Shown piece after piece: positions 7,901 to 15,110 of a stretch of 15,223 bases of DNA (position 1 is its first letter; each line of letters starts with the position of its first letter). The stretch covers positions 1 through 15,223 of the forward strand of contig DATKZY010000155.1 of assembly GCA_035527715.1 (NCBI GenBank), read 5' to 3'. Position numbers and translations under genes: made by a program. This DNA is from DSUN01 sp035527715 (GTDB lineage Bacteria; Planctomycetota; PUPC01; DSUN01). The notes beneath the pieces are model-generated. The model saw only the letters and a program-made list of their open reading frames with translations, had not been told where the DNA came from and ran no database searches.

Positions 7901-10526
7901 CCTCGGCGTACGCGATCAGGCCGCCCTCATCCATCTTATAGGCCAGGACGGGCACGTCGCCCCAACGCCACTCCTGGATGAAGGGGAAGCGGAACTGGCC
8001 CTCGAACCGCCCGAACGCGACGTCAATATCCTTGGCCTCGTAGGTTCCGTTGGCTCCGCGCAGGACCAGGGAGCGGAGGACCCGCAAGTCGTCGGGGACG
8101 TCGGGCGCGTCGGCCGGCAGGCTCACCTCGGTGATGCCCCTGCCGCCGAAGAGCCGTCCCAGCCAGCCCGGCGGATCGAGGTCCACGTCGATCTCGAACC
8201 GCTCGGGGGGCACCAGGATCGGGCCGCGGTAGTGGGCGTTGCCGACGCGGATGTGGGCGTGGCCCTCCGGCGTCAGGCTGCGCGGGTCGTCCTCGTCGGG
8301 TGGCACGAGGCCGCCGCTGCGCTTGCCGATCTCCTCGGGCGCGCTCTCCCACCAGCCCTTGAGGGTGTCGCCCCCCCGAGTGGGAAGCTCAATGGCGGGC
8401 GTGCCCTCCGGGGGCGTGCCGAGGGCGAAGCGCTCGGCCACGCGAATCGTCGCCGTGGCGTGCTTCCCCCCCGCCGCGCGCTGGAGCGTGCGGGTCATGA
8501 GCCACCGGCGGCTCTGGACGACGACCTGGGCGTCCTCCAGCTCGCCGATCTTCTGCGACCAGACGTTGATCGTCACGCGGCGCGAGTTGAGGGTCACGGG
8601 GTCAATGTAGAAACCTTCCCGATAGTCGCCGCCGCTTGGATTGCCGTCCTCGGCGTAGGCCGTGAAGAGGGTGCGGACCCCCGCGTTGGTGATGCCGGAG
8701 TGGAAGTGGCGGAAGGTGACGACGGCTCCGCCGAGCGGCGCCTTGGGGATGTTGGGGTTGAGGGCGCGGTCGAACCACGTGGCATTGCCCTGCGTGAAAT
8801 TGATGCGGTTCTGGAGGTGCAGCTTGCTGTCGGTGAAGAAGTTGATGTCGCGACCCGCCTTGGCGATGAGCGCGGCAACGGTCTTCACCTGGATGTGCAG
8901 CTTCTCGACGTCGAGGTGCTCGAGCGTGTCGTTCGGCGTGTCCACCAGGTTGCGGATCTCGTTGGGCGTGAAGACGCTGACCGCGTCCTTGCCGCGGGCC
9001 TCGACGCCTTCGGCGTCGAAGGCGACGGGGCGCGGGACGAAGTTCTTCCAGGTCTTCTTGGGCGGCGTGATGGCGTTGATGTGGGGGCAGGTAGCCTCGG
9101 CGGTGCTCTTGCGGAAGATGCGCGCCGCGTACTCCGTGAAGTTCTTCGCGTAGGGCGCGAGCAGGTTCTTGCGGTAGACGTTCATCTCCCACCAGCGGTT
9201 GTAGAACGTGCCGAAGCAGGTGGTGGCCACCTGGTTGTTGTGGCTGGTGAGGTCCAGGCCGACGAAGAGGTCGAAGTCCACCCGCTCGCGAGGCAGCTTC
9301 GTGCGGTCCAGCTCGCTGCTGGTGGGCAGGTTCTGGCGCAGGAACTCCTGCACGCCCCACAGGCAGTGGAAGTGGCAGCCGGTGGCCAGGAAGACCACGG
9401 TGTGCCGCGGCGGGCACTTCCTCAAGGCTCTGGCGGTCTGAAGCAGCGCGGCCAGGCCGCAGGCATTCTCGGCCCCCGGCGCCACGCGGGGCACCAGCGA
9501 GGCCGCGTCGAAGAAGGCCGACAGCACGATCACCCGCTGGCGCCTGTAGTCCACCTTTTCGGACGGACGCTCGGGCGGCAGTGTGCCGTGGATGACGCCG
9601 AGGATGTTGCGGGCCGGCACGCGGCGCCAGACCATGCGGGCGCGCATCTTCGTCCGCAGCTCCTTGCCGGCCGCGGCCGCCTTCCGGAGCTGTTCGCGGA
9701 GGTACAGGCCATCCTCGCGGGACACCCAGAACCGCGGAAGGTTGGCCGGCACGCCCAGGAGCTTCTGCTCCGCCTCGCCGCGGGTGACGGCCGGCGGCCC
9801 GCCAGGGGACGTGTTGTCGAAGAACACGACCGCCTTCGCTCCCAGCATGCAAGCGTTCGTCCAGTCCTGCCCGCAATCGAAGTCCAGCAGCACAACGGCG
9901 TCGGCCTCCTCGCGGGTCGTCTGAACCTGCTCCTTGCCAATGCGGCGGGTGCCCGTAACCTCGCGGGTGAGGCGCTTGCCATTGAACTCGCTGAACCGGC
10001 CGCGGCCGCCGTCCACCAGCGTGGCCTCGAAGCCCTCGGGCAGCGAGGAGGTCTGGACCTCGTTCGGCCAGAGGCAGGAGAGCTCGATCTTGCGGTCGAG
10101 GCCCTCGACCTCCATCGAGCCGCCCTCGTCCACGGGCACGGTGACCTCGAAGGCCTGGCTCCTCACGTCGTCGAGGCCGATCGAGCGGAAGGCGTCCTCC
10201 ACGTAGTCGGCGGCAACCTGGTTGCCGGGGTAGCCGACGACGCGGCTCTCGGGGAGGGTGCTGAGGAACTTGATGGTGCCGCGCGTGTCGTCGATCTTGA
10301 GCTCTTCGACGAGGTTGCGGATCTGCTGGTTCTCGGTCTCCTCAGCAAGCTCGCGCCCCGACGCGAGGGCGATCCCCTCGATGTCCCGGTCGGCGCGCTG
10401 GCCCGAGGTGAGGCCGAAGACGCGCTTGGCGTACTCGGTGATGTCGGCGGGGTCGAACACCGTCACGGAGAGGATCATCAGGATGCCGAGGGCGAGCAAC
10501 AGGCCCTTGCCAGTCTTCGCGAGCAT
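4974..10526 (-). CDS. Giant fusion: degenerate PA/M28 peptidase-like domain plus FtsX/MacB-type permease
   Basis: The product is 1850 aa. Residues 8-25 are a membrane anchor. Residues about 77-130 match the N-terminal part of M28 peptidases (FLSTLPESRVVGYPGNQVAADY), 160-290 look like a PA insert (ADAVVLLDFDCG, MLGAKAVVFFD), and 325-560 follow the M28 core. Zinc ligands are largely lost: HxD is FFD (338-340), the bridging Asp is Glu353 (GAENACG), the Glu-Glu pair is His385-Phe386, and the final His is Asp529 (VDTPNDT); only Asp340 and Asp425 remain. Residues 600-1120 are a long, mostly beta extracytoplasmic region I cannot assign. Membrane segments follow at about 1129-1148, 1158-1176, 1184-1205 and 1249-1275, then a MacB-like periplasmic loop (1280-1565) and three FtsX-type segments (1568-1590, 1610-1640, 1655-1675). 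A 170-aa, probably cytoplasmic tail ends the protein. ATG 10526 is preferred over GTG 10562 because GGAGAG (10535-10540) sits 8 nt upstream. The TPR stop is 4 nt away. No ABC ATPase is in the window. Confidence 0.85.
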   Translation of the reverse strand: MLAKTGKGLLLALGILMILSVTVFDPADITEYAKRVFGLTSGQRADRDIEGIALASGRELAEETENQQIRNLVEELKIDDTRGTIKFLSTLPESRVVGYPGNQVAADYVEDAFRSIGLDDVRSQAFEVTVPVDEGGSMEVEGLDRKIELSCLWPNEVQTSSLPEGFEATLVDGGRGRFSEFNGKRLTREVTGTRRIGKEQVQTTREEADAVVLLDFDCGQDWTNACMLGAKAVVFFDNTSPGGPPAVTRGEAEQKLLGVPANLPRFWVSREDGLYLREQLRKAAAAGKELRTKMRARMVWRRVPARNILGVIHGTLPPERPSEKVDYRRQRVIVLSAFFDAASLVPRVAPGAENACGLAALLQTARALRKCPPRHTVVFLATGCHFHCLWGVQEFLRQNLPTSSELDRTKLPRERVDFDLFVGLDLTSHNNQVATTCFGTFYNRWWEMNVYRKNLLAPYAKNFTEYAARIFRKSTAEATCPHINAITPPKKTWKNFVPRPVAFDAEGVEARGKDAVSVFTPNEIRNLVDTPNDTLEHLDVEKLHIQVKTVAALIAKAGRDINFFTDSKLHLQNRINFTQGNATWFDRALNPNIPKAPLGGAVVTFRHFHSGITNAGVRTLFTAYAEDGNPSGGDYREGFYIDPVTLNSRRVTINVWSQKIGELEDAQVVVQSRRWLMTRTLQRAAGGKHATATIRVAERFALGTPPEGTPAIELPTRGGDTLKGWWESAPEEIGKRSGGLVPPDEDDPRSLTPEGHAHIRVGNAHYRGPILVPPERFEIDVDLDPPGWLGRLFGGRGITEVSLPADAPDVPDDLRVLRSLVLRGANGTYEAKDIDVAFGRFEGQFRFPFIQEWRWGDVPVLAYKMDEGGLIAYAEDEGPQGKETYPNSAKYGGGTQCVLFRCKPLTLLEIVDSRYLTVLDMLGVLGTDNSVPQQWGARYVANQSRQEGAITSAAVVFGKYDTLTGEEQRLKIHMGTGLFGIKLLLTNAELERGGELVSRPPDDRFADLAVSLSEARGAGYPVSGGSLLLPTYRVAWDMWVLNDYRLREMERYGITNPMLANFPRKGQTARARLKPGLHDRAREALLAADKARRNRDYERFIAESRRAWGYEAKAYPEVAAQADDTVKGVVFYFILLIPFAFFMERLLIGAADIRKRIAGFGSIFLVVFIILRYVHPAFKLSTSPYIILLAFVILAMGVIVLFIVVGKFNEQIRKMKQAATGIQQADVGRLSASYAAVMLGISNLRKRRVRTSLTAVTLTLLTFTVLSFTSIQTSLYVFELSRPNAPSYQGALVRDRNWRGLQDIVLDYLRSEFGATATIAPRAWLLAKTRGEKEFFEFAAAGGRSNVNGIVGLTPQEVYVNPTTGPQTLLLPGSRWFREGDRYACILPDDVAARVGIKPEALQNKADAEKPRILMLGHEFTIIGLLKSDTFNKYKDLDDEKLTPVDTQQEGARMQVQENPDDAARAPIQAFTHIESSNAMLIPYDLARDIDGTLNSIALSTYKEGEVEKDGAKVMGVVATKPFEEFSQDIRRFMQRVALNLFIAQGTGEDARVKVWSSLQTTSFGGIGNLFVPILIAALIVLNTMMGAVYERFREIYIYSSVGLAPTHVAALFLAESAVYATVGAVAGYLLGQLVASIVFHLGLLGTLTLNYSSLSAIYSSLVVMITVFLSSLYPAKKASDMAVPDVTRRWEFPPPEGDRWQFDFPFTVGGAEILGMYCYLARFLQSYGETSIGAFYTEDVRLAKGEPGGEADYVISARCWLAPYDLGISQDVRFEAVATGEFNIYRIVVRILRVSGDTLSWQRMNRGFLNVLRKQFLVWRTVPSGTKAEYSEEGQRLVGDAAPAVPVSP

Positions 10527-10530
10527 GCGA

Positions 10531-11202
10531 TCAGCTCTCCGTGTCGAAAGGCGGCGCTTCACGACGGCCGACCAGCAACTGGCGCAGCGCGAAGGCCGCC
10601 GCGGCCAGGGCCAGGCACGCCAGCGAGAAAACCAGCACGTTGCGCGACGAGGGGGCGGGACGAACCAGCCCCGCCGCGCGCTGGCGGTCCTTGTGGCGGT
10701 CCAGGCGCTCCCAGGCCTTCGAGGGGCCGTTGTTCACGTCCTGGATATAGTAGTCCACAGCCGTCGCCTCGTCGCCGCGCATCTCGTGGATGAGGCCGAT
10801 GTAGTAGTTGGTCTCGGGATACGTGTCCTCGAGGCCACGCACCTCGTGAAAGGTCTTGAGCGCCCTGTCGAGGTCCTTGCGCCGGAGGTAGACGAGGGCG
10901 AGGTTCTGGCGGACTTTGGGGCTTTCGGGCTCGATGGCGACGGCTTGGAGCATCGTCGCCTCGGCGGCGTCGAAGCGGCGCATCCGCACCTGTGCCGTGG
11001 CGATGCGGGTGAGCAGCCCCGTGTCCCTGGGCGTCTGGGCCAGGGCCTGCCGCCACACGGCCACGGCCTCTGCGTTCCGGCCCTCGGCGAGCAGCTCGTC
11101 GCCGCGGTCCAGCTCGGTCGTTGCCTGGCACCCCGCGGCGCCCGCCAGAGCCAGGACGGGCAGGACGAGTGCGACGAGCAGCCGGCAACTGACCTGTCCC
11201 AT
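10531..11202 (-). CDS. Exported TPR protein, possible lipoprotein, with C-terminal membrane anchor
   Basis: The 223-aa product starts with a signal sequence (MGQVSCRLLVALVLPVLALAGAAGC). Cys25 could be a lipidated cysteine, but Ala at -3 is a weak lipobox, so signal peptidase I cleavage is also possible. Residues about 28-160 are four TPR-like units (DELLAEGRNAEAVAVWRQAL, RMRRFDAAEATMLQAVAIEP, RRKDLDRALKTFHEV, GDEATAVDYYIQDV), a fold that binds proteins or peptides. Residues 188-210 form a membrane helix followed by a basic tail (VGRRE), so the TPR part should sit in the periplasm, held at both ends. ATG 11202 is chosen for its signal peptide; the upstream extension to 11382 would overlap the preceding gene and reads as low-complexity. 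GGGGA (11209-11213) is a modest ribosome site. Its TGA is 4 nt before the ATG of the giant permease, suggesting the two proteins work together. Confidence 0.82.
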   Translation of the reverse strand: MGQVSCRLLVALVLPVLALAGAAGCQATTELDRGDELLAEGRNAEAVAVWRQALAQTPRDTGLLTRIATAQVRMRRFDAAEATMLQAVAIEPESPKVRQNLALVYLRRKDLDRALKTFHEVRGLEDTYPETNYYIGLIHEMRGDEATAVDYYIQDVNNGPSKAWERLDRHKDRQRAAGLVRPAPSSRNVLVFSLACLALAAAAFALRQLLVGRREAPPFDTES

Positions 11203-11219
11203 GCTCAATCCCCAACCGA

Positions 11220-11238
11220 GCCCCCGGGAGCCGGGGGC
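11220..11238 (-). other. Perfect 8-bp leader hairpin upstream of the TPR gene
   Basis: GCCCCCGG (11220-11227) pairs perfectly with CCGGGGGC (11231-11238) across a 3-nt loop. It lies inside the predicted 67-nt leader between the promoter at 11276-11303 and the TPR start codon, a few bases upstream of the ribosome site. With no T-tract it is not a standard terminator. It may stabilise the message or tune translation. Confidence 0.55.
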
Positions 11239-11275
11239 AACCATCGCCGCGCACGCACACCACTTGCCGCGGCTT

Positions 11276-11303
11276 AGTGTAGCGCCGGGGGGAAATAAGT
11301 CAA
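11276..11303 (-). promoter_or_regulatory. Sigma-70-type promoter for the TPR-M28/FtsX-OPT operon
   Basis: On the minus strand TTGACT (11298-11303) is followed by a 16-bp spacer and TACACT (11276-11281). The -35 hexamer overlaps the TGA stop codon of the 140-aa gene (11300-11302). Transcription would begin near 11269, giving a leader of about 67 nt. It allows the TPR, M28/FtsX and OPT-like genes to be expressed apart from the upstream DUF4175-like gene. Confidence 0.7.
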
Positions 11304-11722
11304 GTCTCTTTTCCCACCTCCAGGGCGGCGCCGGCCACGCGGGCGCGCCTTCCCTCGAACCAGAGGAACAGCTCCGACTCATCGTCGAGCACCAGGGTGG
11401 CGCGGGGAATGCGGCGCGGGGCCTCCGCGTTCGCGTAGTCGGCGACCGAGCGGCCCTCGATGGCGGCGGGATTGGGATACACGTCCAGCATCAGGCGGGC
11501 GTGGCGGGTGGGAAGGGCCTCGTCTCTCCCCAGCCGCACGACCCCATCGGCCTGAACGACGAACGCCCCCAGTGCCCCCGTGTCCCGGGCCAGCCGCTCG
11601 ATGCCCTGGAAATACGGGTTGCGGGGGCTCGCCTTGAGCGCGTAGGCAGGCTCGATCACCAGGTTGAACAGCTTGGGGGGCTTGGGGCGGACCCAGGATA
11701 GGAAGCGGTGCCACAGGCCCAA
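11300..11722 (-). CDS. Uncharacterised 140-aa protein
   Basis: I do not recognise a family. The product starts MGLWHRFLSWVRPKPPKLF, has no convincing signal peptide or membrane helix, and reads as a compact alpha/beta protein (FNLVIEPAYALKASPRNPYF, GALGAFVVQADGVVRLG, RATLVLDDESELFLWFEG). It is probably cytoplasmic. The start is TTG 11722 with GGAG at 11730-11733, 7 nt upstream. The neighbouring ATG at 11726 opens a different frame that reads as Pro/Arg-rich nonsense. It follows the DUF4175-like gene by 44 bp in the same direction and is probably co-transcribed with it; the next promoter lies over its stop codon. That it is a real gene is supported by its ordinary composition, with aromatic and aliphatic residues spread along the chain, but not by homology. 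Confidence 0.65.
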   Translation of the reverse strand: MGLWHRFLSWVRPKPPKLFNLVIEPAYALKASPRNPYFQGIERLARDTGALGAFVVQADGVVRLGRDEALPTRHARLMLDVYPNPAAIEGRSVADYANAEAPRRIPRATLVLDDESELFLWFEGRRARVAGAALEVGKET

Positions 11723-11766
11723 TCATCCACTCCGCAGATGGCCGCCCGTGTCGCGCGGCGCCCGGC

Positions 11767-14700
11767 TCACTGGCCCGCCCGGGTGATGGCGTCGTAGTAG
11801 CCCTTGATGTAGTCCCTGAACTCCTCGGGCACGGCGGCGCCGGCGGTGTCCATCATCTCTTCCTGGAGGTGTGCGGGCAGGCTGGGGCTGCGGATGGCGT
11901 CAATGGACACCTCGCCTTCGAGGAACATCCGCGTGCCCTTGAGGTTGTTGAGGACGACGTTGTGCTGGCGGCGGGCCTCGATGTAGCGGCCGCTGTTCAA
12001 TGCCGCTTCCAGCACCTTCATGTCCTTCACCACCGGCTCGAAGATGGGCGGGTAGTTGAGGACTTCGAACTTGAGGGCGATCTTCTCCGCCTTGTTGCGG
12101 AGCTGGGCCTGCTTCATCGCGAAGTCTTTCATCTTCATCTGAATGTCGGGCGGGGCCGGCCCTTCGAGGCCCTCGCCCGACGAGCCGCCGGCCTTGCCGC
12201 CGCCCGTGGCGCCGCCGGGAGGCGTCGAGCTCGTATCCCTGATCTGGCCCTTCTGGAACGCCTCGGCCGTGAGGCGGGTCGGCGTCCGACGCCCGCCCTT
12301 GCCATCGAACTGGTTCTCGACGAATTCGCCGGTGCTCTTGCCCTGGCGGCCCTCGCCGCTGCGGCCGCTGAGCTCGCTGGTGTTCGGCAGCCGGTTGCCC
12401 GTGACGCCGTTCGCCGCGAAGTTGCTGATCGGGCCGTCCATCGCGTCCCAGCCGGCCGCGTCCATCGAATCCGCCCAGGAACTCGTCGCGTCCTCGATCT
12501 CCTGCTGGAGGTCCTCCTCCTCCTCCATCAGGTCGCCCACGATGTCTTCGAGCTCCTTGGGCAGCTCGGCCATGGGCGTCTCGTAGCCGTCGGTCAGCGG
12601 CTCTTCCATCTGCCAGCGGTCGCGGTCGGGGGTGTCGGGCAGCCACTTCTCGAGCTGTTTGGTGAGCTTCTCGGCGAGCCCCAGGCCGTTGTCTTCCAGG
12701 GCGGTGGCGATCTCGGTGGCCTTCGCCTGGAGCGCGTCCTTCGCCATCTCGATCTCCGTGTGGATCTCGATCAACTCCTCCAGCATGGTGCTGTTCGCGA
12801 AATCCTGCTCCTGCATCTTCGAGAGGTCCGAGATGGCGGCCTTGAGGAACTGCGACCACTTCTCCTCGATGGCCTTGACGTCCTCGAGCTTCTTCTCGGC
12901 TTCGGGTGTGAAGTCCTCCATGGGGAGCTTGGCCAGCTCGTCGGTCGTTTCGACGGCCTTCCTCTGCTGCCGGACCATGTCCTTGAGGTTCTTCAGGAGG
13001 TCTTTCATCTTCTCCCTGTCTTCCTCGGGGAAGTCCTGCACGTCCTCGGCGTCCATCTTGTCCTTGTTTGGGCCTTCGGCCATGTCGGGCAGGATGTTGA
13101 GGAGCTGGCGAAGGACCTTGATGATCTTGCCCTGCGAGGCCGCCACGGCGGCGAACGTCTGCCGGGCGAGCTCGATGGTCTTCGCCTTGGGGATGGTGCT
13201 GGCGGCCCTGGCGCATTGGGTCATTTCGCCGTAGGCGAGGAGCTCGATACTCTCCTTCACGGCTTGGGCCTGCTCGTCGGTGGGCTTCATCTCCTTGCCG
13301 ACGGTGGCCGTGCGGGCGAAAATGTCGATCTGGATCTTGTGGACCTCGCCGCCTTCCTTGCAGAGGATGTCGAGGTCCTGCTGTTTCTCCAGCGCGGCGA
13401 CGCGGGCACGTGCGGCGAGCTGGTCTTCCAGGACCCGCCGCAGCTCGGTCTCCCAGTTGCTGAAGGCCTTGGCCTTCTCCTCGGCGAGCTTCTCCTTGTC
13501 CTCGATGGTAATCTTGAACTCGCCGGTCTTGGTCTCCTGGGGCTTGGCCACCTCGCGGCCGCCGGTGAGCTCCGCGTGATTGTCGAGCGCGACCGCGTAG
13601 TAGAAGATCTCGTCGCCCGCCCGGTACTTTTCCTCGCTGCTGCCCAGCTCCCAGGTGAACGGCAGGGTGGCCTGGCGCGGGGTGGCGAATTCCCTCCAGG
13701 TCTGGATGAGCTTCTGAGGGCCGTCCTTGCCGCGGCGCGCCACGAGCCGGACCTCGGTGAGGCCATAGTCGTCCTTCACCCCGACGACCAGCCTCACGCT
13801 CTCCGCGGGGCCGGCCTTGATGTCCTTCGCCGGCGCCCTGAACTCCAGCGCGGGGGCACGGTCGCGGAGGGCAGTGATCTTGTTGTCGCGCTGGTCGGGG
13901 TTCGAGATCCCGTCCACGTCCTCCAGTCGCACCGTGTACACGCCGTCCTTGTCCACGACGAGGGTGACTTCCTGCTGCCTGGGGTCCTCCAGCACCTTGA
14001 GCCTCGGCTGCTGGCCGGTGCTCATCTGGAGCGAGCCCGCCTTGATCGGCTTGTTCGTGGTGAGCTTCAGCGTCGCGATCGTGTCCGCGGGGGCGCGCAC
14101 GTCGCCGTTCGTGTCCTCGTCCACACGGTCAACCCATCCCGCCGCGCGCGTGTACGACGGGAAGTGGTAGGCGATCGACCGCTTGACGATCACCGGCGGC
14201 TCCACGATGTCCACCTCGTAGCTCTTCGACTGGCTGCCGCCGATGATCACGTGGTAGCCCAGCGGCGTCTTCACGTCCTCCACGCGGCAGGTGTAGAGGT
14301 CCTGCCGCAGGGGCGTCAGGACCTTGGTGAGCAGCTTATCGCCGTCGGCATACTGGTAGTACAGATTCGCCTCGACCTCGCCCGACGGCTCGCCCTGGGT
14401 GCGGACGATGACCTCGAGGTCCGACCCCTTGTTGAGGCGTGTGTCGCCGGGCGTGACCTCCGTGATGCGGACTCGTCCGAGGGCCGCGATGTTCTTGGCG
14501 GGGAAGATGAGCCGCTGGAGGGCATTGGCGAAGCGGTCGAAGGCCAGCCCCGCCCACAGGCACAACGCGAGGAGCGCCACGCCGGCCGCCGCCGCCAGCC
14601 ATCGCGCCCGCCGCGTGTCCACCGCCTGGCGCAGCGGGTACCCCCGAAGGTCCCTCGCCACCTGCTCGACCAGCGCCGCCACCATCCCCGGCGACTCGAC

Positions 14701-15063
14701 CCGGCGGTCCACCCCGAGCTGAAGGGCATTGATCAGCCCGTTGTCGAGCTGCGGGAACTTCCGTTCGACGTGGACCGCCACCTCCTCCTCCGTCCATTCG
14801 TGGAAGAGCGGCCGGAAGACGAACCACGCGAGCCCCCCCGCGAAGTACCCCATCAGCACGACGAACAGCGGCCAGCGCACGGCCCGGCTGAAGTGCACGT
14901 GGGCTTCCAGGAACGTCAGCGCCAGCACCGCCGCGAACAAGCCGGCGACGTAGATGAACACCCGCTCCAGGATGTACATCGTCCGCCACCAGTCGCGCGT
15001 GCGGTACACGGCCTCGAGCAGGTCGTCGTAGCCGGGGTATTTCAGGGATCGACCGGCGGCCAT
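11767..15063 (-). CDS. DUF4175-like membrane protein with long coiled coil
   Basis: The 1098-aa product has three membrane segments (about 34-53, 63-83, 155-174). Between the last two is a conserved-looking helical stretch, VAVHVERKFPQLDNGLINAL (95-114). Residues about 195-520 are beta-rich, Ig-like extracytoplasmic units, including VGVKDDYGLTEVRLVARRG (427-445), a pattern typical of the DUF4175-like group. Residues 520-860 are mostly charged helix and coiled coil. A Gly/Ser/Pro-rich region (885-970) follows, with the compact motif LSGRSGEGRQGKSTGEF (898-914) and GKGGRRTPTRLT. The protein ends in a helical domain (975-1098). No enzymatic motif is seen. In other bacteria such proteins often lie near MoxR/DUF58/BatA gene sets, which might lie beyond 15223. 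ATG 15063 is well supported: GGAGGAG (15072-15078) lies 8 nt upstream and a promoter about 50 nt upstream. Confidence 0.8.
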   Translation of the reverse strand: MAAGRSLKYPGYDDLLEAVYRTRDWWRTMYILERVFIYVAGLFAAVLALTFLEAHVHFSRAVRWPLFVVLMGYFAGGLAWFVFRPLFHEWTEEEVAVHVERKFPQLDNGLINALQLGVDRRVESPGMVAALVEQVARDLRGYPLRQAVDTRRARWLAAAAGVALLALCLWAGLAFDRFANALQRLIFPAKNIAALGRVRITEVTPGDTRLNKGSDLEVIVRTQGEPSGEVEANLYYQYADGDKLLTKVLTPLRQDLYTCRVEDVKTPLGYHVIIGGSQSKSYEVDIVEPPVIVKRSIAYHFPSYTRAAGWVDRVDEDTNGDVRAPADTIATLKLTTNKPIKAGSLQMSTGQQPRLKVLEDPRQQEVTLVVDKDGVYTVRLEDVDGISNPDQRDNKITALRDRAPALEFRAPAKDIKAGPAESVRLVVGVKDDYGLTEVRLVARRGKDGPQKLIQTWREFATPRQATLPFTWELGSSEEKYRAGDEIFYYAVALDNHAELTGGREVAKPQETKTGEFKITIEDKEKLAEEKAKAFSNWETELRRVLEDQLAARARVAALEKQQDLDILCKEGGEVHKIQIDIFARTATVGKEMKPTDEQAQAVKESIELLAYGEMTQCARAASTIPKAKTIELARQTFAAVAASQGKIIKVLRQLLNILPDMAEGPNKDKMDAEDVQDFPEEDREKMKDLLKNLKDMVRQQRKAVETTDELAKLPMEDFTPEAEKKLEDVKAIEEKWSQFLKAAISDLSKMQEQDFANSTMLEELIEIHTEIEMAKDALQAKATEIATALEDNGLGLAEKLTKQLEKWLPDTPDRDRWQMEEPLTDGYETPMAELPKELEDIVGDLMEEEEDLQQEIEDATSSWADSMDAAGWDAMDGPISNFAANGVTGNRLPNTSELSGRSGEGRQGKSTGEFVENQFDGKGGRRTPTRLTAEAFQKGQIRDTSSTPPGGATGGGKAGGSSGEGLEGPAPPDIQMKMKDFAMKQAQLRNKAEKIALKFEVLNYPPIFEPVVKDMKVLEAALNSGRYIEARRQHNVVLNNLKGTRMFLEGEVSIDAIRSPSLPAHLQEEMMDTAGAAVPEEFRDYIKGYYDAITRAGQ

Positions 15064-15110
15064 TGTCGCATCTCCTCCGACACCCTCCCGGCCAGCTGCC
15101 AGTTGCCTCT

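Noticed and set aside
10527..10562. GTG start 12 codons upstream for the M28/FtsX protein
   Set aside because: ATG 10526 has GGAGAG at good spacing; the GTG lies within the TPR coding sequence without a clear ribosome site. It cannot be fully excluded.
4809..10793. A 1994-codon open frame on the plus strand opposite the M28/FtsX gene
   Set aside because: It is a codon-bias shadow. The product is Gly/Asp/Glu/His/Val-rich with no recognisable domain, while the minus strand encodes clear M28-like and FtsX features.
11203..11382. N-terminal extension of the TPR protein
   Set aside because: It would overlap the 140-aa gene and its promoter, and would bury the signal peptide 60 residues inside.
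11379..11726. Minus-strand frame starting at ATG 11726
   Set aside because: The product is Pro/Arg/Gly-rich and the overlapping frame from TTG 11722 has normal protein composition and a better-spaced ribosome site.
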